Positions 1 through 9,635 of a DNA stretch of 64,000 nt are shown here, one piece after another. The translations under genes were made by a program, and so were the position numbers. The stretch spans positions 4,776,501-4,840,500 of the forward strand of contig NZ_CP036313.1 in the NCBI RefSeq assembly GCF_004319545.1, given 5' to 3'. The notes beneath the pieces are model-generated. The model did no database searches. It worked only from the letters and a program-made list of their open reading frames with translations, and was not told the DNA's origin. Numbering within the stretch: position 1 is the first letter of the stretch; each line of letters begins with the position of its first letter. This stretch comes from Desulfobacter hydrogenophilus. Lineage in GTDB: Bacteria; Desulfobacterota; Desulfobacteria; Desulfobacterales; Desulfobacteraceae.

Positions 1-1
1 G

Positions 2-1504
2 ATCAATGCCATGGCATGTGCAGAGAAGGCCCGGCAGATCCTGCCGGACAGCCTCATTGTCTTTGGGGGACCCGGGGCCACCTTTATGGCGGATTTCCTG
101 TTTGGCGCCTGCCCGGCCCTGGATGTGATTGTCAAAGGCGAAGGCGAAATCAGCACAACAAAACTGGTCAATGCCGCAAAAAAAGTAAAAGCGAATTTTG
201 GGACCATCCACCAGGCCCAGATTATCAGAGCAGAATTGGCACAGGATCTTGGCCGGATTCCCGGCATTGTTTTCCGTAACGGACCGACCCTTCAAGACAC
301 TGGCCCAAGTGAGCTGGTCAAGGACCTGGACACCCTGCCCCACCCGTCCCGGTATTTCACTTACCAGCACCTGGCTATGTCCAGGGGATGCCCAGGGAAA
401 TGCACTTTTTGCGGATCTCCGAAATTCTGGGGCACCTCCCTTGTCCGCCGCCACTCACCCCAATGGCTGTTTGAAGAGATAAAGGCGCTTGCCCAAAAAG
501 GTGTAACCCATTTTTTCATCAGTGACGACACCTTTACTATGGATTGTGATGCCGTCAGGGCGTTATGCGAAAAAATTATCCAGGCAGATCTTGGCATCAC
601 CTGGAATGCCATCTCCCGGGTGGATTATATTAACGAAAGCATACTTGTCCCCATGCGCCGGGCCGGATGTATCCAGATCAGCTTTGGTGTTGAATCCGGG
701 GCTGGATCCATCAAAAAAATCCTTGGCAAACCCATCGACAATGCCACCTGCGTGGCAGCCTTTGAAAAGGTGCGCGCCGCCGGAATCCTGCCCCGGGCCT
801 ATTTTATCTATGGCTCACCGGGGGAGACGGATGCCACCATCCAGGACAGCATTGATCTTATGATCCGGTTAGGCCCGTTGAGCACGGTATTCTACATGCT
901 GGTCACCTTTCCCGGCACAGCTTTGTATAACCGTGCCGTGCAGAAAGGATGGACCCATGATGGTGTCTGGCAAAAAAACATTGAAGATTTGCCATGGTGG
1001 GAAATAGATCCCAATATGGACTTCTCCCGGGTTAAGGGCTGGGGGGACCGCCTCAGGCAGGCTTTTTTTGACCACCTTGAGGATTTTGTCAACCGCATTG
1101 CCCTTCATCCGGATAAAGCAGTTGCGTCCTTACATGCTGATTTTTTATCAAGGCTTGCCATGACCTTTTCCCATGGGGAATATGCCCGGGATTCCCGGGT
1201 CACAAATGCAGAACAGATCGCTATGAATCTGTTTGAAAAGGCGTTGCAATTTTATCCTTGTCCCAGAGCCTTCCAGGGACTTGCTATGATCCTTCAGAAA
1301 CAAAAAAAGTTTTCCAAGGCCATGGCCTTTCTTAACAAAGGCCTGTCCCATTTTCCAAAAGACAAGGATCTGTGTGTGTGCATGGGGGTGTGCCTGATGA
1401 ATACTGGTGATTTTCACAAGGCCTTAAAATATTTCACCCCGTTTGCCGATGATCCGGCTTTAGGGCAGTACATCAGTATATGCAAACAGAAAACAACGCT
1501 TTAA
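2..1504 (+). CDS. B12-binding radical SAM protein with C-terminal TPR (5' truncated by window)
   Basis: The reading frame is already open at base 2, so the true start lies outside the window. The visible N-terminus (VFGGPGAT, then VKGEGE about 30 residues later) is the end of a cobalamin-binding Rossmann domain. The radical SAM cluster motif CPGKCTFCG (CxxxCxxC) sits about 125 residues in, followed by the usual glycine-rich and GVESG strands of the SAM barrel. The last ~120 residues look like two or three tetratricopeptide units (AFQGLAMILQKQKKFSKAMAFL). Such enzymes do B12- or SAM-dependent methylations or rearrangements, often on peptide or lipid substrates; the substrate cannot be told here. 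The family call is firm, the reaction is unknown. Confidence 0.85.
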   Translation: MNAMACAEKARQILPDSLIVFGGPGATFMADFLFGACPALDVIVKGEGEISTTKLVNAAKKVKANFGTIHQAQIIRAELAQDLGRIPGIVFRNGPTLQDTGPSELVKDLDTLPHPSRYFTYQHLAMSRGCPGKCTFCGSPKFWGTSLVRRHSPQWLFEEIKALAQKGVTHFFISDDTFTMDCDAVRALCEKIIQADLGITWNAISRVDYINESILVPMRRAGCIQISFGVESGAGSIKKILGKPIDNATCVAAFEKVRAAGILPRAYFIYGSPGETDATIQDSIDLMIRLGPLSTVFYMLVTFPGTALYNRAVQKGWTHDGVWQKNIEDLPWWEIDPNMDFSRVKGWGDRLRQAFFDHLEDFVNRIALHPDKAVASLHADFLSRLAMTFSHGEYARDSRVTNAEQIAMNLFEKALQFYPCPRAFQGLAMILQKQKKFSKAMAFLNKGLSHFPKDKDLCVCMGVCLMNTGDFHKALKYFTPFADDPALGQYISICKQKTTL

Positions 1505-1584
1505 TTTTTTTTTACAAAACAGTTAACATTTTAATTTCTTCTTTACTTCATTTATCAATCTAATTCGGGGGAAATGTCCTTAAT

Positions 1585-3357
1585 ATGAACAACGATTATC
1601 AACTGGCCAATAAAACCAGAAAAGAACTAAAACTTAAGAATCTGCGCCGGGACATCCTTATCAGCGACGGCGCCAAAGCCCTTGATATGATCCTGGAGGC
1701 CCCCTCCCCTGCCACGTTAATCCAGTCCTTTCCGGATCAGGACCTGTACTATTTAATGCATAAAATCGGGGTTCATGATTTCATTCCGGTTCTGGCCCTG
1801 GCCGCATCCAGTCAGTGGGAGTATATTCTTGACGTGGAGGTCTGGGATGACGACCGGCTCAACACCCATATGATCACCCAGGTATTTTCTCTTCTGTTCA
1901 AAGCCGATCCCCAACGTCTTCTGCGTTGGACCATCACGGAAAAACCCGATTTTATAGAATATTATCTGTCACAAAAGATGTATATTTTTATTCGGGAACA
2001 TGATGAAGTACCACCCGAGGATTTTGAGGACTACATCACCTTGGATGATAAATTTTATTTCAGATTTCCAGGCCTGCAATCCGGTACAAATGAAAACTCG
2101 GAAGGGGAACTTTTACCTCAGGATACCCCCCGGGAAAATGGTTTGCCCGATGACGCGCCGGAATTAATCGAACAGATGATAAGAACCCTTGCCGCCATGG
2201 ACCTGTCGGTCCTCCACGGCCTGTTCCTTGAAACCCTAAGCCTTCTGCCGGCCGAAACAGAGGAAGAACAATTCCGGCAAAAAAATATCAGACTTGCAGA
2301 AAAAGGGTTTTTACCGGCCCATGAGGCCGTTGGAATTTACCAACCGGTTGCCGGAAAAGACTTAACACATAGACCTGCAATCACCAATAAATCCAAGGCA
2401 CTTGATCCGGATATTCCCCTGCCGCCCATGTTTTTCACCCAGTTTTTAAAAGGTGACAACCTGTTTGCAAAAACATTGAAACAAATCAGTGCGCAAGGAG
2501 GAATACCAGACCTTGACAGCGAACTTGCGGCCCTGATCAACAAGGTCATCAGTGCAGACCGGATCAGAATCAGGAATCGAGAATCCATTGAAAAGCCACT
2601 TGAAAAAACCATGTCAACCTTAAGTTTAGGACTTGAGGTGCTTATGGAAGGCTCCAAAATCAGCGTGGAGCGTGCCGTGGATCTGATTACAAAATATTTT
2701 CTTGAAGATATTTTCAGAACCGGAAGCCGGGAAAGTGCAAGGCTGCAGGCAATGGTGCGCAAATGGTATGAGACAAGTTTTATCGGGGCAAAAGACCTGC
2801 CCTTAAGTTTTCTGGGGGAAACGTACCTGGGCATCATCGGAGGGCTCATGGTTCAGCGGCCCATGTTTTTTGCCAACTATGCAGACAAGATCTTGTACCG
2901 CAATTTTGCCGGCCTTTCCGATATCAGGGCCACCCAGCGACAACTGGATGAAATCATCTGCCTGGATGATTTTCTCAACCGCCTGAATGTGGACATTGCC
3001 ACCTTTACCTTTGGGGTGCTCACATACAAAAGCATGATCCTGACCTTGTGGATCCGGGACCGTATGGGTCTGAATAAATCAAAGCCATTGAGTCTTGCGC
3101 CCATTGAAATTTCTAAATTCAAAGATTTCTTTGCCCAGCTTTTCGGGCCTGAGGGGACCATCGGCGATACCCAGGCAAAGGATTTGGGATTATGGGCAGC
3201 ACAGGCATCCGGCGTACATGAGACAGATCTGCCCACGGCGCTCCAGGGCATTTTGTACGCACTTTTGCGGGAATTGGAGTCGGAATACGGTCATGTACGA
3301 GTCCAGGACCTGGATCCACGGTTTATGCCCATGTTTCTTCTGGCCGGGCAGAAGTAA
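1585..3357 (+). CDS. DUF6178 family protein
   Basis: A 590-residue soluble protein without signal peptide or obvious membrane segment. The N-terminus (SPATLIQSFPDQDLYYL.HKIG) and the repeated acidic/aromatic helices match what I recall of the DUF6178 family, which is common in sulfate-reducing Desulfobacterota and has no known function. It follows the radical SAM gene by 80 bp on the same strand and may share its transcript. It is convergent with the two-component genes, with only 6 bp between the stops. No catalytic motif was seen. Confidence 0.7.
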   Translation: MNNDYQLANKTRKELKLKNLRRDILISDGAKALDMILEAPSPATLIQSFPDQDLYYLMHKIGVHDFIPVLALAASSQWEYILDVEVWDDDRLNTHMITQVFSLLFKADPQRLLRWTITEKPDFIEYYLSQKMYIFIREHDEVPPEDFEDYITLDDKFYFRFPGLQSGTNENSEGELLPQDTPRENGLPDDAPELIEQMIRTLAAMDLSVLHGLFLETLSLLPAETEEEQFRQKNIRLAEKGFLPAHEAVGIYQPVAGKDLTHRPAITNKSKALDPDIPLPPMFFTQFLKGDNLFAKTLKQISAQGGIPDLDSELAALINKVISADRIRIRNRESIEKPLEKTMSTLSLGLEVLMEGSKISVERAVDLITKYFLEDIFRTGSRESARLQAMVRKWYETSFIGAKDLPLSFLGETYLGIIGGLMVQRPMFFANYADKILYRNFAGLSDIRATQRQLDEIICLDDFLNRLNVDIATFTFGVLTYKSMILTLWIRDRMGLNKSKPLSLAPIEISKFKDFFAQLFGPEGTIGDTQAKDLGLWAAQASGVHETDLPTALQGILYALLRELESEYGHVRVQDLDPRFMPMFLLAGQK

Positions 3358-3363
3358 ACAAAT

Positions 3364-4104
3364 TTACTCCCCGGGTTCAAAAATATAGCCCACAGACCTG
3401 CGACTTTTAAAATATACCGGGAATTTGGGTCTGGGTTCAAAATATTTCCTGAATCTGACAATGAAGTTGTCCACAGTGCGGGTGGAGGTATCCCTGGCAT
3501 AGCCCCACCCGGCCTTAAGAAGCATTTTCCGGGACAGGGGCTTTCCCTGATGGGCGATGAAAATGCGCAGCAAAATGATTTCCTGCTCGGTCAGGACCAC
3601 TTCACCGGATGCACACTGGGCCGTGGATGTCACAAAATCAATGTGGTTTGTCCCAAAGGAATAAGAATTGCCTTCAAATAAAGAACAGCCTGATTTTTCG
3701 TCATTTTTCCCAGGTTGTGCGTACCATTCTTTGCGTTTTACAAGCCGCGCCACACGCAAAAGAAATTCTTCGAGATCAAAAGGTTTAGACAGGTAATCAT
3801 CCACCCCGTATTTCAATCCCCGAACTTTATCCCGGGTGTCCCCCCGGGCCGACAAAATCAGCACAGGAATTTTTTCATCCTCCCGGCGGATGGTCTGGAG
3901 AATGGAAAACCCGTCAACCATGGGCAGCATAATATCCAGAACAATAAGATCTGGGTGCCAGGTACGCCATTTTTCAAGACCTTCAATGCCGTCGGCAGCC
4001 ACTTTGGCCGCATATCCCTGAAGAGTGAGGTTCAACTTAATTCCCTCGGCAATATGGGATTCATCTTCTATGATCAGAACACGTTTTTTTTCAGCCGTTT
4101 CCAT
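3364..4104 (-). CDS. OmpR/PhoB-family response regulator
   Basis: 246 residues. An N-terminal receiver domain has the acidic pair in LIIEDES, the phospho-acceptor Asp in LIVLDIMLPMVDG (about residue 56), Ser/Ala in LILSARG and the conserved Lys in LSKPFD. After a linker of ~30 residues comes a winged-helix effector domain (LTEQEIILLRIF, then RTVDNFIVRFRKYFE and VGYIF). It is therefore a DNA-binding transcription factor. The start overlaps the end of the upstream kinase gene by 31 bp, so the two are translationally coupled and form one system. Target genes are not evident. Confidence 0.9.
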   Translation of the reverse strand: METAEKKRVLIIEDESHIAEGIKLNLTLQGYAAKVAADGIEGLEKWRTWHPDLIVLDIMLPMVDGFSILQTIRREDEKIPVLILSARGDTRDKVRGLKYGVDDYLSKPFDLEEFLLRVARLVKRKEWYAQPGKNDEKSGCSLFEGNSYSFGTNHIDFVTSTAQCASGEVVLTEQEIILLRIFIAHQGKPLSRKMLLKAGWGYARDTSTRTVDNFIVRFRKYFEPRPKFPVYFKSRRSVGYIFEPGE

Positions 4105-5090
4105 AATTCTTTATCTCTAACGCCGGCTATGCTTGCCCGGGGAATGGTAATTGTAAATTTGGCGCCTTTTCCCTTACCTTCACTGGAAACCGAGGCCCGC
4201 CAGCCATGAATGGCAGCAATACTTGATACAAGATACAACCCAAGGCCAGAGCCTGTATTTGCCTGGTTACTATTCCTGTCTCCCTGGTAAAATTTTCGAA
4301 AAATCTTTTTTGCATCCTGTTTCTCCACACCTATACCATTATCAATAAAATCTATGGTAACTTTCTGCAAGTAACTTTTAAATAAAACGGTCAGACAAGG
4401 TGTGCTGCTTTGATTGTAGCGGAGGGCATTTGAAAAAATATTGGTCAGCAGAATATCCAATAAAAAGGCGTTCACCGAATACTCGAATCTGCCACCGGAC
4501 GGATTTTCAATCTTTATCTCAAGATCCCTGAACAGGGAAGCATTTTTCAGACAGAACCTTTTTAAAAGTACCACAAGGCTTTCCCGGGTGACCTTTGATC
4601 CAAAATTTTGGCTCTCTATACGTGCCAAATTAAGAATCCGGTCTATATTCTCCGTGAGCCGGTCAATATCCTTGAGCATATCAGTACTGTATTTTTTTAC
4701 ATCCCCATGGTCCATGGGATGCCGGACAAAAGTTTCAAGATAAAGGCGAAGAGACGTGACAGGCGTTTTCAATTCATGGGTAAAATTATAGATAAAATTG
4801 TGCTGAAGCCGGAACAGGTTCACCGTTTTTTGATAATAGATAAAGGCTAGAAAAATGCCGGCCAAAACAACAAAGATCAAAAGGCTTAGGACAAGTATTG
4901 TCATACCTGTTTTGGAAGGAAAAATGGCCTGGGGCGCAATGTTGAACTTAAGCATCACCACCTCAAGGGCCGAACGGATCTCCATGTACAGACTGACCGT
5001 GAGGACCAGGAATGTGGCAAGGGCAAAAATGGAGCAGGCAAAAATAAACACCGGATGGAGATACCACCGGGAAGGGTTCAAAATCTGCAT
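4074..5090 (-). CDS. Membrane sensor histidine kinase
   Basis: 338 residues with two transmembrane helices (about residues 12-35 and 62-87) that enclose a short external loop of roughly 27 residues. The HisKA motif FTHELKTPVTSL carries the phosphorylated His. The HATPase domain has the N box (NIFSNALRYNQ), G1 (DNGIGV) and G2 (GSGLGLYLV). No HAMP domain is apparent between TM2 and HisKA. The short external loop suggests it senses membrane state or a partner rather than a large ligand. It pairs with the overlapping response regulator at 3364-4104. Confidence 0.88.
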   Translation of the reverse strand: MQILNPSRWYLHPVFIFACSIFALATFLVLTVSLYMEIRSALEVVMLKFNIAPQAIFPSKTGMTILVLSLLIFVVLAGIFLAFIYYQKTVNLFRLQHNFIYNFTHELKTPVTSLRLYLETFVRHPMDHGDVKKYSTDMLKDIDRLTENIDRILNLARIESQNFGSKVTRESLVVLLKRFCLKNASLFRDLEIKIENPSGGRFEYSVNAFLLDILLTNIFSNALRYNQSSTPCLTVLFKSYLQKVTIDFIDNGIGVEKQDAKKIFRKFYQGDRNSNQANTGSGLGLYLVSSIAAIHGWRASVSSEGKGKGAKFTITIPRASIAGVRDKELWKRLKKNVF

Positions 5091-5276
5091 GGATCAGTCT
5101 TTTTCAGTATGAGATGTACCTTTTGCAACTTTCGCGTAAAACAGAAATAATCTCTCTTTTTACTGCGTCATTATTTCCCAAATTTTAAAAAAGTCAAGAT
5201 ATTATCTTTATTTCAGGAAGATAAACACCTCCAATTCTCCAAAAAAACGATTTGTATTCTAACAGCCCTCCAAGCA

Positions 5277-6497
5277 TTAGTTGAGACTTACAGCGTCATC
5301 AGGAATAATCACCGCCTGGGTTACAGCTGAAAGGCTTGCGCTGTTAAGAATTTTTAATTCTTTGTTGTACCGTGTGCATAAATGCTTAACCTTTAGACAG
5401 GCATTATGGCTGTTGCAGCTCACGGGGCAGACAACAACATCACACCGTCTGACTTTAGCAGCAAGATCCTCATTGCTGCTTCTAAGATAGCCATCATGGT
5501 AGTCAAACTCGCCACCGGCCTTTTCAACAATCTGCCGGTAATAGGATTTCATCTTCGTAATTCCACCTATCATAAAAATCCGTCTGGCACACAGGCGGCG
5601 CCTTGGACAATTCTCGTTGGGGCAGGCCCCTGTTACCGGACAAGTTTTAGGCTCCCGGCGAGTGCATATATCATCCGTCCCGGCAGCAAAGATCGAAGAT
5701 AGTTGTGCGAACTCACCCTTGAGCATTGCGTTCTCATTTTTGGCACTGAACAATTGAATCTCAAGTTGTTTTTTTTCCCGTTCCGCGCGAAGAGTCTCTT
5801 CCTTTTGACAGCTCAATACCTGTTCAAGACGTTCAACCTCCTGATTTAGGTCCGGGCCTGACGACTGCTGAAAAATCGTTTGGGTCTCAAGTTCACCAAG
5901 TTTCTTTTTCAGTCGGACGTTGTCCGTTTCAAGAGAAGTCTTTTCTTTATCTGCCTGCCTCAACTGACTAACCAGCTCCCGAATTTTTTTATTTTTTTCA
6001 TTGCCCTTGTTTTTTTCCCGTATCAGGGTCTGATCAGCAGCTTCGAGTTTGCGTCGGATACTAAAAATTTCAATCATATTGGCATGGGAAAGCATATGAA
6101 CTTCACCATGAATATCCTGGAGTAGATCAGTTTCTGTATCCTTATGAGACACAATGGCATACATCACAGGGCCGATGACACCCCGGGCCGAATAGTCATT
6201 CCATAAGGCCCTGACCTCTTTCGCATCTTTTTTTTTATACAGGACCGCAATTTGCTTCATATACTTTCTGGACTGATGCCGTATATAATTATTTGTCTTG
6301 ATGGACACCGCATTTTCATCCCCCATACACCCCATAATATACGAGTGGTATTCATAGGGTTTGAGGCCGTTGACATCCCAGCCGCACTTTTTAAGAATAT
6401 CTTTATGCTTGTCCACAGACAACATGGCACCAATCACCGGACATTTAAAATTACGTTCAATTTCCCATATATTTGAAAAACACTTCATCGCATCCAT
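5277..6497 (-). CDS. Coiled-coil protein with C-terminal DUF2325 domain
   Basis: About 406 residues. I chose the ATG at 6497 because GGAGG lies 5 bases upstream; the frame stays open to a TTG at 6509. Residues ~150-270 are a charged coiled coil rich in Glu, Lys and Gln. This is followed by a cysteine cluster (CPVTGACPNENCPRRRLC), probably a metal site, and then a DUF2325 domain (FMIGGITKMKSYYRQIVE, VVVCPVSCNSHNAC, KELKILNS). DUF2325 proteins are poorly characterised. The N-terminal ~140 residues are not recognised. It is monocistronic, with tRNA-Asn upstream. Confidence 0.75.
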   Translation of the reverse strand: MDAMKCFSNIWEIERNFKCPVIGAMLSVDKHKDILKKCGWDVNGLKPYEYHSYIMGCMGDENAVSIKTNNYIRHQSRKYMKQIAVLYKKKDAKEVRALWNDYSARGVIGPVMYAIVSHKDTETDLLQDIHGEVHMLSHANMIEIFSIRRKLEAADQTLIREKNKGNEKNKKIRELVSQLRQADKEKTSLETDNVRLKKKLGELETQTIFQQSSGPDLNQEVERLEQVLSCQKEETLRAEREKKQLEIQLFSAKNENAMLKGEFAQLSSIFAAGTDDICTRREPKTCPVTGACPNENCPRRRLCARRIFMIGGITKMKSYYRQIVEKAGGEFDYHDGYLRSSNEDLAAKVRRCDVVVCPVSCNSHNACLKVKHLCTRYNKELKILNSASLSAVTQAVIIPDDAVSLN

Positions 6498-6642
6498 CAA
6501 CTCCTCCAAACTTCATTTGATTGTAAAATTAAGTTAGATAAGACTAATAATTTTAAATTACATAACACTTCAGGAAATGTCAACAATGAAAATTTAAATT
6601 TATTAGCGAGGAAGGACTTTCTTTCAACCGAAGCTTAAAAAC

Positions 6643-6671
6643 AAAAAACCCGACAACCATAGGTTGTCGGG
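6643..6671 (-). terminator. Rho-independent terminator of tRNA-Asn
   Basis: A perfect 10-bp stem (CCCGACAACC paired with GGTTGTCGGG) with a 3-base loop. On the minus strand it is followed by TTTTTTGTTTTT. It lies just downstream of the minus-strand tRNA. Confidence 0.9.
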
Positions 6672-6686
6672 ATAATCTTTTTAGGT

Positions 6687-6762
6687 TGGCTCCCCAGCAC
6701 GGACTTGAACCGCGGACTTAGTGGTTAACAGCCACTCGCTCTGCCAACTGAGCTACTGGGGA
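6687..6762 (-). tRNA. tRNA-Asn(GTT), CCA encoded
   Basis: The minus strand folds as a cloverleaf. The acceptor stem is TCCCCAG/CTGGGGA and the D arm is GCTCAGTTGGCAGAGC. The anticodon loop CTGTTAA gives anticodon GTT. The T arm contains GGTTCAAGTCC and the 3' CCA is encoded. The length of 76 nt including CCA is normal. No other tRNA adjoins it. Confidence 0.96.
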
Positions 6763-6907
6763 GCAGCGTCTCTCAATGAAGACTCGAGGGTTATATCCCA
6801 GTCAGATTCCTTTGTCAAGCAGATTCAATAAAAAATTTGACATCCTCTTTTCTTAAGATTATTCTTCACTTGTAACAAAAAAAAATTCAGCAAAGAAAGG
6901 ACGCCAA

Positions 6908-7210
6908 ATGAATATTGACAGTATTCAAGGAATGAACGCTTACACAGCCAATGCGCTAATGACGAACACGGCTTCTGAGCAGAATAATTATAAGGAAGCA
7001 ACAGGCGTTGAACCCATTGAGAAAAGCCCCCAGGCTTCTCAAGAAGCCTTTCAAGTTGAGATCACACAACAAGCGTTAACACTGCAGGCTCAAAACACAG
7101 AAGACCCGGTCAAAAAAGATCAGGAGCAAACCGCTGAACAAATTCGGCAGACTCCGCAGACCCAGTCTCTTCCGGGCCGGCAGGGTAGTCAGCTTGACGT
7201 TATCGCCTGA
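6908..7210 (+). CDS. Small hypothetical protein (100 aa), Gln-rich
   Basis: The ATG follows AAAGAAAGG by 7 bases, a good ribosome binding site, and the gene ends just before a strong terminator. The protein is polar, rich in Gln, Thr and Glu, with no signal peptide, membrane segment or cysteine. The stretch FQVEITQQALTLQAQ is faintly like the short N-terminal motifs of flagellar-associated small proteins, but this is not enough to assign a role. The spacing and terminator make it likely to be a real monocistronic gene. Confidence 0.6.
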   Translation: MNIDSIQGMNAYTANALMTNTASEQNNYKEATGVEPIEKSPQASQEAFQVEITQQALTLQAQNTEDPVKKDQEQTAEQIRQTPQTQSLPGRQGSQLDVIA

Positions 7211-7245
7211 CATTAATATAATGACGAATTAAACTTGATAGGCAT

Positions 7246-7277
7246 AGACAGGGGCTTGGCCCTGTCTGCTTTTTTTT
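7246..7277 (+). terminator. Rho-independent terminator
   Basis: Stem AGACAGGG/CCCTGTCT with a 6-base loop, followed by GC and a run of eight T. It separates the small gene at 6908-7210 from the rseC-rnf operon. Confidence 0.88.
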
Positions 7278-7324
7278 GCAGCCTTAAAAGACCAACATGA
7301 ACCCCTTTTTCATAAGAGCATATC

Positions 7325-7771
7325 ATGATTACTGAAGACGGCATTGTCACCCACGCTACACCTGAAACAGCCTGGATTAAAACCACCCGCTCGGCAGCCT
7401 GCGAAAGCTGTTCTTCAAAGGATTCCTGCGGCGTCAGCCATCACCCTTCTGAAGAAATGACGGTTATTTTATCAAACACGCTTGGTGTAATAAAAGGAGA
7501 CCGCGTGATTGTGGGCATTAATTCAGCACCCATGCTTTTTTTAAGTTTCCTCCTTTATGTATTCCCAATTATACTGCTCATCATTGGAGCACTGATCGGG
7601 GATGCCCTTGCCCCTGTTTTGGAAATGAGCAGATCCGCCCTTTCCATGGGTTTTGGTTTCTTACTATTTGCAGTCGCTTTTTTTATTATTAGAAAAAAAC
7701 AAGCAGGCATGTCAAAAAAAGACAAATATAAACCCTTTCTCGTTAGAAAAAAAAGCCCGCTCAGTTCATAG
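7325..7771 (+). CDS. rseC: RseC/MucC family membrane protein
   Basis: 148 residues. The N-terminal domain has four cysteines, CESCSSKDSCG plus neighbours, in the pattern of RseC/MucC proteins. Two membrane helices follow (about residues 72-98 and 103-123) and a basic tail. In enterobacteria RseC belongs to the SoxR-reducing system together with Rsx (Rnf-like) proteins. Its place immediately before the rnf operon fits an assembly or redox-coupling role with Rnf. The start codon has only a weak ribosome binding site. Confidence 0.82.
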   Translation: MITEDGIVTHATPETAWIKTTRSAACESCSSKDSCGVSHHPSEEMTVILSNTLGVIKGDRVIVGINSAPMLFLSFLLYVFPIILLIIGALIGDALAPVLEMSRSALSMGFGFLLFAVAFFIIRKKQAGMSKKDKYKPFLVRKKSPLSS

Positions 7772-7902
7772 AAATCACACCTTTTGTAATAAACAAATTT
7801 ACACCACTTTTTCCTTGTAAATCTAAAATCAATATACTATATACGCTTCCAGTTGTGGGTTCGTCGTTAAACTCTAACCCCTAAAATATTGAGAGAAGAA
7901 TT

Positions 7903-8268
7903 ATGACATCACAACGCGACCTGAAAATAGCTGTATGGATCATGATCGTTCTTTTAGTCACAGGGATTGTATGTTACGCGTCCTTTTCCTCACCTGTTCC
8001 GGATAATCCAGTCAGACTGATGTTTCAGAACAAAGCAGGCAAAGTTTTATTCACTCATCTCATGCACACAGACGATTATTCTTTAGATTGTCTGGACTGC
8101 CATCACAACCTCGAAGATGGCGAAATCTACAACTGCAGCGAGTGCCATGAGCAAGAAGGTGATGAAGACATGCCGTCAAGGGCTGACGCATTCCACGCCC
8201 AGTGCAAGGGATGCCATGAAGATTATGGTGCGGGTCCGGTAGAATGTAATGCATGTCACGCACAATAA
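7903..8268 (+). CDS. Membrane-anchored tetrahaem cytochrome c (cytochrome c3/c7-like)
   Basis: 121 residues. An N-terminal hydrophobic helix (about residues 10-27) acts as uncleaved anchor or signal peptide. Four CXXCH haem motifs follow: CLDCH, CSECH, CKGCH and CNACH. Extra histidines such as FTHLMH can serve as distal ligands, as in class III cytochromes. It should face the periplasm. It precedes rnfC by 78 bp on the same strand. In Desulfovibrio and in Methanosarcina acetivorans a multihaem cytochrome is also encoded with Rnf, so an electron-transfer partner role is the natural inference. Confidence 0.88.
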   Translation: MTSQRDLKIAVWIMIVLLVTGIVCYASFSSPVPDNPVRLMFQNKAGKVLFTHLMHTDDYSLDCLDCHHNLEDGEIYNCSECHEQEGDEDMPSRADAFHAQCKGCHEDYGAGPVECNACHAQ

Positions 8269-8346
8269 TTTTTTCAGGATGACAGATATTGACCTGAATA
8301 AATTTAAGGCTTGGCTTAAGACTTTTACAACACTTAAGGACTAATT

Positions 8347-9618
8347 ATGATTAAACGATCTCTTTTCGCTCTATCCAAACCCAGGCTGACGTATGATTTG
8401 CTTGATACGTCTGTGCAATCCGCAGATGAGATTGCAGTACCTGGCAGTCTTACCCTTCTTTTGCCTGAAAAAATTGACAGCGCAAAAAAGGCTCTGATCG
8501 GCCCGGGAGATGCTGTCAAAAAAGGGCAGAAATTAAAACTCTACGATGACAGCATACCTTATGTTTTATCTCCTGTTGCAGGTACGATTAAGGGATTTGA
8601 TTCCTATTCCGATGACTTCGGCAACGCAGCGACCTATATATTGGTCAAGCCTGACCCATCGGCCAAAGGCGATGATCAATGGGCCCAGACAGATCTGGTA
8701 CAAACGCTTGAGTTTGCAGCCGATTATCTTGGACAAATCCCCGGGGCATTGCCCGTTTCAACCCTGACAAACCCAAACTATAATATCAGGACCATTGTCG
8801 TGACAGGTGCAGACACAGATATTTTGTGTGATACCTGTCAATTTGTCTGCACCGCATATGCAGGCCTGATGGTCGCCGGGGCCAAAATTCTTAAGGCGAT
8901 AACCCGGGCCGACCGAATCTGCATTACCGTGCCTGAAAATCTTTCAGCCCAGGTAGATCTTGATGGCTTTAATGTACTCAGAACGTCTGATACATACCCA
9001 TCTAATTTGCCCGCCATGGTAATGAAAGATCACTTGGGTAAGGAACTTTCACCCGGTGCGACCCCTGAAGATGAGGGTGTCTGTTTTATTCGCCCCGAGG
9101 CATTGGTTTCCCTTGCCCGGACTTACGAAACCGGACAACCGGTGTTCGATAAGATCATTACCCTGATTGACAAAGGCGGAAAAAGATGTCGGGTCAAGGC
9201 CACCATCGGTACACCGATCAGTAAAATATTTTCCTGTTTTAATGTTCAGATCAATGAACGGGACCGGATCATCATCGGCGGCCCCATGCGCGGCTATGCC
9301 ACCTATACGGTTCATCACCCCGTGGTTCCGGATATGGATACAATTATTGTTCAAGACAGGGATGTTGTTCCGGAACTTTCGGACAATGCCTGTGTTAATT
9401 GCGGTGAGTGCATCCGCGTCTGTCCGGCCAATATACCCGTGAACCTGCTGGTTCGGTATCTTGAAGCAAACCTTTATGAAGAAGCAGCAGACAGGTTCGA
9501 TCTGGAGTCCTGTATCGAGTGTGGACTTTGCGGCTATGTATGCAGGGCCAGGATTCCTTTATATCAGTATATCCGCTTGGGTAAACATGAACTGTTGACC
9601 CTTCGTGAAAATGCTTGA
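8347..9618 (+). CDS. rnfC: Rnf complex subunit RnfC, divergent
   Basis: 423 residues. The N-terminal barrel-sandwich region (LSPVAGTIKGFD), the SLBB-like middle part and two C-terminal [4Fe-4S] motifs (CVNCGECIRVCP and CIECGLCGYVC) identify RnfC. The start has AAGGA 6 bases upstream. In typical RnfC the middle domain binds FMN and NADH through a glycine-rich GGAGFPT loop and a GAECEP motif. Here the aligned stretches read IPGALPVST and GADTDILCD, so the nucleotide site appears lost. The following rnfD starts 18 bp downstream. RnfC here probably keeps its Fe-S wire but may not oxidise or reduce NAD directly. Confidence 0.88.
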   Translation: MIKRSLFALSKPRLTYDLLDTSVQSADEIAVPGSLTLLLPEKIDSAKKALIGPGDAVKKGQKLKLYDDSIPYVLSPVAGTIKGFDSYSDDFGNAATYILVKPDPSAKGDDQWAQTDLVQTLEFAADYLGQIPGALPVSTLTNPNYNIRTIVVTGADTDILCDTCQFVCTAYAGLMVAGAKILKAITRADRICITVPENLSAQVDLDGFNVLRTSDTYPSNLPAMVMKDHLGKELSPGATPEDEGVCFIRPEALVSLARTYETGQPVFDKIITLIDKGGKRCRVKATIGTPISKIFSCFNVQINERDRIIIGGPMRGYATYTVHHPVVPDMDTIIVQDRDVVPELSDNACVNCGECIRVCPANIPVNLLVRYLEANLYEEAADRFDLESCIECGLCGYVCRARIPLYQYIRLGKHELLTLRENA

Positions 9619-9635
9619 AAGGTGGGAGAAAGCCA

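Noticed and set aside
361..612. Minus-strand open frame across the radical SAM gene
   Set aside because: Shadow of the real plus-strand gene; no ribosome binding site and poor composition. The same holds for the many other opposite-strand or shifted frames inside clear genes.
3715..4209. 164-codon plus frame opposite the response regulator
   Set aside because: Lies fully over the end of the kinase and start of the regulator on the other strand; no motif and no start site.
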